A stretch of DNA of 64,000 bases from Guadua angustifolia (lineage: Eukaryota; Streptophyta; Magnoliopsida; Poales; Poaceae): assembly GCA_036346375.1 (NCBI GenBank), contig CM070515.1:15088423-15152422 (forward strand). Direction: 5' to 3'. Under the pieces are notes generated by a model. The model searched no databases, was not told the DNA's origin, and saw nothing but the letters and a program-made list of their open reading frames with translations. This document shows, piece after piece, positions 55,327 through 64,000 of the stretch (position 1 is its first letter; the number at the start of each line of letters is the position of its first letter). The position numbers were made by a program, and so were the translations under genes.

Positions 55327-56213
55327 TTAGACATGGAACTTGCGTAGCTGGTCGATATTCCATGAGCTCGCGAGCGCACGGCCATCCTCCCTTGCCAGGC
55401 GGACAGCCCCCGGGCGTGCTATCGAGATGACCGTGAAAGGACCTTCCCACCTAGAGGAGAGCTTGTTGGCCTTCGACGTATCTTGAATGCACCGTAGGAC
55501 GAGGTCCCCAACCTGCAGGGCTCGAGGCCGAATTGACTTGGCCGCGTGCCTGCGAAGAGCTTGTTGGTAGATGGCGGATTTCGGCGAGGTCGAGGTCGAG
55601 GCGACGCTCGCGACCTTGGTGAATATTTTCGGCCATGTGAATTCTCGGGGATCCGAGTACAATTTCAAGGCAGATAACCTCGGAATCGTGAGACGAGCCG
55701 AAGGCGTTTCACCGAGCTCGGCTCATTTGTGGTGCGCCACCGGACCGAGAGGACGGAAGGAAGCTCGTCCACCCATGACCCGCCATGCCGGGTAAGGTCT
55801 TTGAAGACCCTTTTCTTGATCCCCTGAAGGATTTGGCCATTTGCTCGCTCGGCTGCTCCGTTACTCTGTGGATGAGCTACAGAGGCGAAGCAGACTTTTG
55901 TTCCGATGTCCTCGCAGTAGGCTTGGAACAGTTCGCTGGTGAACTGGGTGCCATTATCCGTGATGAGGCGATTGGGGACCCCGAAACGTGTCACCACGTT
56001 GCTGCGGAAAAATCTCTTGGCTGCTTGAGCATAAATTGTCGATACAGGCTCGGCCTCAATCCACTTAGAGAAAGTGTCGATGGCCACGAGCAAGTACTTG
56101 CAACCCTTTCGACCACGGGGGAAAGGCTCAAAGATGTCAGCCCCCCAGGTCGAGAACAACCATGAGAGTGGGATGGTCTCAAGCGTCACGTTATCGGTGG
56201 GCCTTACGGGCAT
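55327..56213 (-). pseudogene. Tat integrase, frameshifted
   Basis: The frame 56213-55665 encodes the DDE core: WGADIFEPFPRGRKGCKYLL, FSKWIEAEPV, LITDNGTQFTSELF and AHPQSNGAAERANGQI. The three catalytic acidic residues (D, D, E) are visible. After WVDELPSVLSVRWRTTNEPS the frame is lost. The C-terminal part appears in another frame (55668-55327) with RPRALQVGDLVLR, NKLSSRWEGPF and a closing SWNIDQLRKFHV. At least one frameshift lies near 55690. Confidence 0.8.
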
Positions 56214-56779
56214 GGAACTTGCACGCAGTCGCCACGAAAGTGCTCGAAAGGCCGTCTAAAGTCATAATAATAATATCCCAAGCGGAATGCTTTGCTTACG
56301 GGCGTCCGGAAGGACGAGTGAGCGCCACACATTCCTTCATGGATATCTCTGAGAAGGAAATGGCCCTCTTCTCGAGATATACACTTGGAGAGGACTCCAA
56401 GTGCCCCTTTGATGATAAGGCGCCTCTATTAGCTTATAAGCAGAGGATCGCTTTTAAGCGGAACGCTTCGCTTCCTCCTCGAAGCAAAGTCTCGTGGGCA
56501 AGATATCGACGAATGGCGCCATCCGCTTTGCACCATGCTCAAGAAGGAGACGTTATGCGACGCCTCTTGTGCCTCCTCTACAGGGGAATGGAGGGCTTGT
56601 GCAGATAAGCTCACGACGCCGGGCGTATGGGCATCCGGGGTTGCCTCCTCTGAGAGGGAATGGAGGGCTTGTGCAGATGCTCAACGAGCGCCTGAAAGGC
56701 AGCATCTGTGAGGAACCGACCTTGGAAAGGTGGTCGGCCAGAGAATTATCCTTCCTCGGGATGTAGAGTACTTGAAATT

Positions 56780-57219
56780 TCTAAAGTACCGCTCCATCTT
56801 CCTCACCTCAACCAAGTAAAGTGTCATTGAGTGATCGGAACACTGATACTTCTTGTTGACTTAGTTGACAACTAGTGCGCTAATCGCCCTTCACAGTTAG
56901 CCATTTGGACCCCGAGCGCCTTACACGCCAGAGTCTCTGCCAAGAGGCCTTCATACTCCGCCGCGTTGTTGGTTGCGGCGAAGTGTAATTGGATAACATA
57001 TTGGAGCCGATCCCCTTGAGGGGACACCAATACAACGCCAGCCCCCGAGCGTTCGAAAGCTCGGGACCCGTCGAAGTACATGGTCAATGGCCGTCTCCGA
57101 GATTCTCGGGACTCGATGGGCTGGGCGGGGTTCGTCCATTCCGCTACGAAGTCTGCCAAGATCTGGGATTTAATTGCCGTGCGGGCAGAGAAGTGGATGT
57201 CGAACTCCACGAGTTCCAT
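56780..57219 (-). pseudogene. Tat RNase H, broken
   Basis: LADFVAEWTNPAQP is followed by LTMYFDGSRAFERSGAGVVL and HFAATNNAAEYEGLL, the Tat RNase H pattern with its acidic residues (D in YFDGS, E in AAEYE). The frame ends early at LAH. Beyond it NKKYQCSDHSMTLYLVEVRK and then, after a further shift, a YIPRKDNSLADHLSK-like stretch can be read in other frames. Confidence 0.7.
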
Positions 57220-57518
57220 GGCCCACTTCGCTATCCGGCCGCTGGCGTCTGGGTTTCTTAGGATCTCCCTAAGTGGGAAGCTGGTCGGGATGACGACCTT
57301 GTGGGCTTAGAAGTAGTGGCGTAACTTCCTGGAAGCCACGAGCAGCGAGTACAGGAGCTTCTAGACCTCAGGGTAACGCTCTTTTGGTCCGTGCAAGACC
57401 TCGCTGACGTAGTATATCGGACGCTGCGTCCCTTCTCGCTCTACCGCCAGCACCGCGCTTACGGCATGGGGTGTCGCTGCGAGGTAGAGTAGGAGTGGCT
57501 CCCCCGACCTTGGCGTGG

Positions 57519-58376
57519 CTAAGATTGGGGTCGACAGCATCGCTTCACTCCTTGAACGAAGCGGTCACCTCTTCCGTCGTGACGAAGCCTCGTGCTCGCA
57601 GAGCGCCTTAAAGAAGGGCGCATCTTCACCCGATCAGAGATGAAACGACTTAGGGCCGCCATGTGCCCGGTCAAGGTTTGGATTTCCTTAACGGAGCCCG
57701 GAGGGCGCATCCTTTCGATGGCTTCGATTTTCTCCGGATTGGCACCGATGCCCTACGGCCCGATAAGGTACCCGAGCACTTTGCCCGCTTTCACCCCAAA
57801 GACGCATTTCTCGGAATTAAGTTTTATTCGATGTCTATTGAGATTACAAAAGGTCTCCTCGAGGTCGGATACATGACCTAAGACGAGCTTACTTTTAACT
57901 ACGATATCATCTACATATACTTACAGGTTTCGACCTATTTGGTCCTGGAAAGTTTTCTGCATCAAGCGTTGGAAGGTCGCCCCGGCATTCCGCAGACCGA
58001 AAGGCATGGTCGTATAGCAGAACGTGCCGAATGGGGTAATGAAGGAAGTCTTTTCTTCGTCTTCGGGGAACAAGCTAACCTGGTGATAGCCAGAGTAGGC
58101 GTCCAGGAAGCTCATCACTTGAGACTCTGCCGTCGCGTCGACCAGTTGGTCAATGCGTGGCAGTGGAAAGTTGTCCTTCGGGTAGGCGGCATTTAGGCCG
58201 GTGTGGTCGACACATATGCGCCACTTGCCACCCTTCTTCTTTACAATGACTGGGTTTGCCAGCCACTCAGAATGCTCGACTTCCCTAACGAAGCCAACTT
58301 TGAGGAGTTTGTCAAGTTCCTCCCGGATGATTGCCTGTTTCTCCGGGGAAAATCGCCTGAGCTTCTGCCAAGACAA
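57519..58376 (-). pseudogene. Tat reverse transcriptase, two nonsense codons
   Basis: The frame reads FSPEKQAIIREELDKLLKVG, NPVIVKKKGGKWRICVDHTG, FLDAYSGYHQVSL and TMPFGLRNAGATFQRLM. It then has TAA (57921-57923) immediately before VYVDDIVVKSK, the catalytic YVDD box. A second stop, TAG at 57753-57755, lies between LIGP and GIGANPEKIEAI. Otherwise the frame stays open to the RT thumb region (GSVKEIQTLTGHMAALSRFI). Confidence 0.8.
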
Positions 58377-58510
58377 AGTCTTTTATCACCGAACAGCTAG
58401 CTCAGGCTCAATCACTTCCCTTGGGACTCCGGGCATGTCGGACGGTTCCCAGGCGAACACGTCCGCGCTCCTCCGGAGGAAAGTGACGAGCTCGAGTTCC
58501 TATTTGGGAT

Positions 58511-59353
58511 CTAGGGAAGATCCCAGATGGAAGACCTTGGACGGGTCAGCCTCGCTAGAGGGACCGCCTTGGTTTCTCCTCCGGGCTGGAGGGTAACTTT
58601 AGGCCGGGAGTGCGTCGGCGCTTGGTCGGGGCCGCGCTGAGGCAGCTGCCCGACCATATCGAGCGACTTTTCGTCGCAGTTCAGGGCTGCCCTGTGGTCG
58701 CCTTTGACAGTGATAGCGCCCTTCGGTCCCGGGACCTTCAGGCACTGATAGGCGTGATGCGTAGCGGCCATGAACTTGGAGAGGGACGGCCTAACCAGGA
58801 TGGCGTTGTAGGCCGACTTGAAGTCAACGACCTCGAAGTTGATTAGCTCGGTCCGGAAGTTCGCGAGGCCCCCGAATGTCACGGGCAAAACGATCTGGCC
58901 AAGAGGCTTGATCGAGGTGCCGGGGACAATCCCGAAGAACGGGACGGTTATGCTCTTGATCCTGGAACGAGGGATTTGCATCTCGTCCAGGACCGTGGTC
59001 GATATGAGGTCCAAGGAACTCCCGCCATCGATGAGAACTCGGCCGACCTTGGCGTTGTTGATGGTCGGGCTTACGACCAGCGGGAGTCTTTGGGGTTTGG
59101 TCATTCCAAGGGGACAATCGTCCTTGGAGAAAGTGAGGGGCAGCTCGGACCACTTGAGCTGTTGCACGGGCGGCTTGCCCTGAGCGATGTGGCTGACCTC
59201 CCATGCTGCCGCCTTCAGATCCCTGCGGGATTTGTAGGCCGAGGAGCCCCCGAATATGACCGCTATGTGGTTGCGGGGCTCCTGGTAACTCATGTCGTCG
59301 TTGTTCGCGGAGCCTTTGCCTTTGCCGTCCCCTTTTACGGCGGCAGACGGCAT
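58511..59353 (-). pseudogene. Tat protease region, 280 codons
   Basis: Open frame with HIAVIFGGSSAYKSRRDLKA, KWSELPLTFSKDDCP, KVGRVLIDGGSSLDLI (aspartic protease active site D-G-G-S) and FFGIVPGTSIKPLGQIVLPV. This is the usual order at the gag-pol junction of Tat elements. It is the best-preserved piece of this pol. Confidence 0.75.
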
Positions 59354-59683
59354 GGGCCCTCGCCATTAGAACTTCTCCAGCGAGACGCCCAAGTCCGCGA
59401 TTCACGAAGGTCATGGCCGGCGCACCGATGGAACGGCGAAGCGACGCGCGGCGGCACCCGCCTCTGTGTTCCCCGCACCGCAACCTTGGTCGTCGCGATC
59501 TTGATCACCGTGGCCTTGGTCGTTGTTATCTTGGTCATCGCGCCTCGTCGCGGCCGACCCGCCGCCCTCGTCGCCGAAAGCGGCCGAAAGCACGCTTGAT
59601 GGACGGCGATCAACGGCGGCCACCACGCCCGTAGCGGCGACCTCTTCTTCTCGACAGAGCAGGCGGCGGCTTGCCCTCGCCGA

Positions 59684-61201
59684 TCATCTTCTTCCATTGC
59701 ACGGCCGGCGACATTTGCGAGCGATCGCCATACGGAAAGCTTCGTTGGCGGCTGTGTCGGGTGGATCTCCAGTCTTGAGGAGGCGGACATCCGGACCCGA
59801 ACTTGAAGGCCGGACGACCGCCTCATCCGAAATGCTCGGGATGGAGTTCCTCACCTTGATGAATCTCTGGACGAATTCCCGCAAAGTTTCTTTGTCCATC
59901 TGGATCAGCCTCTCCAGGTCGCGCTCGTTGCTCGGTCGAGTATAACAGCTTTGGAAGTTTGCTCAGAGGGCCTCGGAGAGCTGCCTCCACGAGCGGATCG
60001 ACCCCTCCTTCTAATTGAAGAGCCATATCCGGGCGGAGCCATCGAGGACGGTGGGGAGGTAATTTGCCATAACCCCCTCGTCCCCCCCGGCCGCTAGGAC
60101 GGCAGTGGAGTAGATCGAGAGGAACTCATCAGGGTTCTGAGTCCCATTGAACCGCTCGATGTGGCCGGGCTTGAACTTGTTTCGGCCACAAGACGCCACG
60201 AAGGACGCCGGTGCTGCTCGGCTTTTGAATGCCGGGCCATCGTGGCGACCCCTCCGGGTATGGTGATCACTGCGCCTAGGGCCCAGACGGTCCTTTGCAC
60301 ATGGGGTGAGGCGAGAAAATATGCCCTATTTGGCGCGACAACGGCGAGTTCGGTGGAACACTCGGACCGCGTGGCGGGCGACGGCATGCCCGCGAGCCTC
60401 GCGAGGCCGCCCGGAACCACTCCGGACGTCCTCACGGGCGTTGTTAGCTTCCGCGCCCTCCCGAGCAGACTTGGAGGTGCTAGTCGGGAGCGGTGCTTAT
60501 GGTCCTCGAAACGCCCGGGCCTTTGAACATCAGCGGTCTGGGATCCCTATATCGCCGCAAGCTTTTCGTGTTTTCGCCACGGCGCCCCATGGCCGCTTAG
60601 GTCTGCTTGGTTGGAGAAATTGCGGAGATCGCAGACGCACCGCCGCCATGGCGCTGGCGCTCGGCGCCTGGGAGCGACGAGGCGACTTTGAAGCGATCGC
60701 GACGTGTTCGGGAGTGGTACTCATCGATCTTTGCGGGCCCGACCTCGCCCGGTGCTCGCCCCCACTAGGTTGGCGGTGGGCGATCACGGGTTCCTTCCTC
60801 GACAACTCGGTCGTCCTTGCCAAGATTGTCTTTGGTGACGGAGAAATCGGCTGGAGATCGCCGCCTCCCGACGCCTCCCTTCCCGCCATGTTGACGCTGC
60901 GAGAGCACCAGGACTACGCGGGCGACGCCGAAGTGGTATCGTACGCCGCAGTCCCTTGGCTGAACTCGAGACGGTCGGGAGCGTCTCGATCGTCACGGAG
61001 GTCGCCAGATTCTTCCTCGCGAGCGAGGGTATCCGGTCGCGAGCGGAGGAAATGCTCTCGCGCGCCACAGGGAAAGACTCCGGTCTCGGTGTGGCCTTCA
61101 GGATCGGCCGCACCACCCACGCCATCATTGGCGTAGTATTCGTCGTCGTCCTCCACGTCGTCGCAGACGCAGAGGTCTTGATTGTCTTGTGAGTTCGGCA
61201 T
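59684..61201 (-). pseudogene. Tat gag, broken by stops and frameshifts
   Basis: A plausible start is MPNSQDNQDLCVCDDVEDDD at 61199-61201, an acidic N-terminus. The gag core is recognisable at 60199-60011: GHIERFNGTQNPDEFLSIYS and GGDEGVMANYLPTVLDGSAR, ending at a TAG/TAA-type stop after IWLFN. It resumes as LERLIQMDKETLREFVQRF-type sequence (59899-59684, MDKETLREFVQRFIKVRN). Between the start and the core no single frame stays open. Confidence 0.65.
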
Positions 61202-61233
61202 CCTCGTGATTCTCGCAAAGGACTCGGCCGATC

Positions 61234-61251
61234 CCCACGGACGGCGCCAAC
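61234..61251 (-). promoter_or_regulatory. PBS-like site of the Tat element
   Basis: On the - strand tggcgccgtccgtggggat lies just upstream of gag. The form tggcgccgtctgtggg is common for Tat PBS regions. The sequence outside it (to 61432) should be 5' LTR, but no LTR partner is seen on the left. Confidence 0.55.
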
Positions 61252-61432
61252 AACGCGATTCGAACCGGTCCCCGCCGAGCTTACTTGTTGAATGAGGATC
61301 AACCTAAGGCCCCTTTCCCACGAGGGGTATAGCCCGAGGTACTACCGAGCTACAGAGACAATCGCAACAAGCGGGGAGATCGTTTTTGGTGCGTTCGCCT
61401 CTCGCGAGGAGATAATAACCCCACGCCCAAGT

Positions 61433-63755
61433 ACAAAGGTATAATATGGTTAATTAAGCATAAAGCAAGATTTAAAATACAATAATTAATTTTTAATGCG
61501 TAATTGATATAATAAAATTGAGCTATAATCAAATTTTCAACATGGGCTCCAACCCAGCGTTTCATCCCAAATTTTCCCATATGATTTCTCTCCACTTATA
61601 AACCACCTTTCTGAAAATATTTTGAAATCCAAAGTCTAGTCCTTGAATGGCTTGCTCGGCATGCCTATGACTCCGTAGACACGACTAATCGATTTGTTTT
61701 ATACTCTACAAAGATTGTACAACTTTATCCACAAAATATGATTATCTCCTTTTGCTCAAATACATACTTCTTTTGGTGTGTTGGCAGAGAAAATCATAAC
61801 AAGGCCCTAGAAAGCTCCATTCACGTACTCATGTCTATTAAGGTTTTCATCGCTGGTAGGATTAAACCACTCAGTTTAGAAGCCCCTTTTTGCACCGAGT
61901 GGTAGCCTCATACTCATACCACTTTCACCCTAATGGCATGATAGTTTATGGTATTTTGCAATATGGATAGCCATGTCTATCCTATTCTAGACTTGTAGTA
62001 GTACGGTAAAACTTTACATTCACCGAAACTCAGACAGGTCCATAACTGGCTAGACGAGCTTATCACAAATCCAAAACCATAGCGTCGCCACCTGACAACC
62101 AATTCTCGCTCGATCTAAAACATATTTTCACTTTGTTTTGAATAACATCATCTTTCATAATATTCTATGATGTACCGACGCCAAGAAATAACTTTATTTT
62201 CAACACAAATCTTGGTTTGACATTATTCCCCAAAAAGTCATAAATTCATGTTTAAGCATGTCTAAGCCATTCACTATATTTTGCTCTAATATATCAACGA
62301 AAAATATTTTGCTCTAAGGTGACAAGATATAAATATTTCAAAGTCAATTGAGGTCATAATAATTAGGAGTAATTAATTATTTAAAATTGGAATTTAAATT
62401 ATATTGATAAAACTATGAATGCAATAATTTAAATCAAAATATAATTTTTAAATTCTAGGATCAACATGTTCAAGGATGTTTAACTTGCTTGGATTGAAGG
62501 GTAGGTGATTAAGATCGTTAGTAGCAAATCCTTTCTACTCTTTGAAAACTATATGCTACAAATCAACCAAATTCAAATAAAATTTAAATAAATTCAAATA
62601 AAATACAAATTTGGTATAAATAGAAAGAGTATAATTTTTATGAATTTAGGAAGACAAATGAGGCCAATCGGACTTAGAATGAAGGAGATCGAACCTTTTG
62701 AATCTCATGTAAAATGCTAAAATTCCAAAAATTGACCTCTCATCGGACTTAGAGAAGAAATGGTTGCTGGCGGTGCTCTATTGGAAATTAAAAAATATTA
62801 TTTTACCCTATGTATAGGACACTGAGAGGAAGTTTCAGTAAAAATTTGAGGCCGAATGAAGGTCGGGAGTGGTCGAGGACAACACGTCGAAGTTTGGAAA
62901 GAACAGTTTATTCAAGAAGATTTGGATGTTGGATTGTAAAAGCTTAAATTTGGGTGGGGAATGAGGAGAGGAATATGTGGCTATATTTATAGGAATATTG
63001 GACCAGTAGATCATCGAAAAACACTCGTCAAAGTTATGGTCGGAATATTAGTTGAGATTGGCGGAGTTAATTCAGTTAAAACTGGTGAAGTAAATGAAGG
63101 TCAGAATTTGCAAGTCTACTGTAGCTCACGGGTACACTGCAGTTGATGGGTGGGCTGAAGAAGCGGATCTGGTTAGGTAAACAGTGTTTTTATTTATGGC
63201 CGAATTAACTAATTCAGGAAATAATTATTTTACTACTAAAAATTCATATTAAATCCAAAAATTAGCAAATAAATTCTCTTAAATATGTAAATTTGAAGAG
63301 ATACTGGTTTTAGCAAATAAAATCATGAATAAATATTAATAAATAATACAATAAATATTTTTAATGCAAATTTTTTTACCTTGGAAAAATAATATAATCG
63401 CTCCAAAAATTCTAAAAATTTAGAGAATTTAATTAGAGACTTTTGAACTTACTAAAATTATTTTCATTTTATATTTACAAATTTTTGTTTTAATTAATTG
63501 CTAAAATCATATAAAATATTTTAGAAAATAGAAAAATGGGTCTAAAAATTCGGACAAATTCTTAAAAATACTTTGGATTATTTGAGACTTAATAAAATTA
63601 TTTTATAATTTTTTGGGTTTTAATTTTTCCACAGTAATTCTTTTTATAAAACTAAAAGTTGTAAAAAGACTTTATAAAATCCAAAAATAGCAAAATTATA
63701 AGAAAATTCTAAATAATAAATAAACCAAAAATATTCAAAATTTTAGAGTGTTACA
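61433..63755 (-). mobile_element. Tekay-like LTR, proximal part
   Basis: On the - strand it starts tgtaacactctaaaattttg at 63755, matching the start of the solo LTR at 21061 (tgtaacatcccaaaatttga). A promoter-like cctataaatatagcc lies at about 62975-62990. At 61433 it is interrupted by the Tat element and resumes at 50688. Highly AT-rich with many mutations, hence an old copy. No target duplication or internal domain is visible. Confidence 0.55.
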
Positions 63756-64000
63756 TGTTACATGATTACATGTGGATTTTTAAATATATTTTAAAAATAA
63801 TTTACAAAAATATACATCTATCGTCAATTCCTTTGACGAAAGAGCTGATTACAGATGATCTATCACTAATTCATTTGACAACAGAAGCTCTGAGGCCATG
63901 TCATTTGATATCTGCTTTGTCATCAATTGAATTGACCGACATATTGTTTTGTCCTGGATTTATTTGATCAACAGGCCGAGGCTTCTGTTTCTAATTCATT
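63756..64000. other. Intergenic DNA at window edge, nothing recognised
   Basis: Short AT-rich stretch. The 70-codon open frame here has no known motif. Confidence 0.4.

Larger units (their letters stand above)
50689..61432 (-). mobile_element. Tat-lineage Ty3/gypsy retrotransposon, defective, with antisense ORF module (10.7 kb)
   Basis: The repeat acaaagg flanks the insert (50682-50688 and 61433-61439). Removing it rejoins the Tekay-like LTR in register with the intact solo LTR at 21061. On the - strand from right to left lie a PBS-like site, gag, protease, reverse transcriptase, RNase H and integrase, all of Tat type and all broken. Left of integrase, on the + strand, is an extra ORF region, a layout known from Tat elements such as Grande. 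No matching pair of LTRs is visible. About 180 bp between the PBS and the right edge may be a remnant of the 5' LTR. Confidence 0.75.

Noticed and set aside
61255..61285. tRNA-like ggttcgaatc motif on the - strand
   Set aside because: The flanking bases do not pair as a T-arm, and no D-arm, anticodon arm or acceptor stem is present.

Overview
The window is nuclear DNA from a flowering plant, most likely a grass (Poaceae). The evidence is spliced genes of plant-only families, GC-rich codon use in first exons, chromodomain Ty3/gypsy and Tat retrotransposons, hAT and Mutator-like elements, and very AT-rich DNA between genes. The species cannot be named from the sequence alone.

Layout. Positions 1-556 hold the last exon of a JMJ30/JMJD5-type JmjC gene on the + strand. 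Positions 557-8350 are intergenic: a small LTR-like repeat with a primer-binding-site-like motif, a T-rich tandem array bracketed by two copies of a dispersed repeat (2.2-4.26 kb), an A-rich array, a TA/TG microsatellite and a GC-rich non-coding patch. A two-exon gene for an IRK-interacting-protein (DUF641) homologue lies at 8859-11611 (+). An intact, young Reina-like chromovirus fills 12269-17820 (-), with identical 5-bp target duplications and a single open gag-pol frame.

From 18.5 to 41 kb there are only mobile elements and repeats. They include two of three members of an AT-rich Mutator-like family, a 335-bp hairpin element, a diverged tandem array (20.1-28.85 kb) split by two roughly 3-kb solo LTRs, two hAT-like elements (one carrying a 952-bp solo LTR), and a copia-like LTR segment. 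Target-site duplications fix the boundaries of most of these. The third gene, a six-exon FBH-type bHLH transcription factor, lies at 41477-43270 (-).

From 45 to 64 kb the DNA is again repeats: the third AT-rich Mutator-like copy, an inverted copy of the T-rich dispersed repeat, an 811-bp Mutator-like element with long terminal inverted repeats, and an old Tekay-like LTR (-). That LTR is split by a 10.7-kb Tat-lineage Ty3/gypsy element (50689-61432). The Tat pol is on the - strand and is broken by stops and frameshifts. Downstream of pol it carries an oppositely oriented extra ORF region with its own TATA box and a 55-bp tandem array.

The three host genes look unrelated in function (chromatin/clock demethylase, receptor-kinase partner, transcription factor). 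I see no operon-like or cluster logic and no new multi-gene system. The main interest is the resolvable nesting of transposons, the hairpin element and the Tat antisense module. I saw no tRNA, rRNA or CRISPR array.
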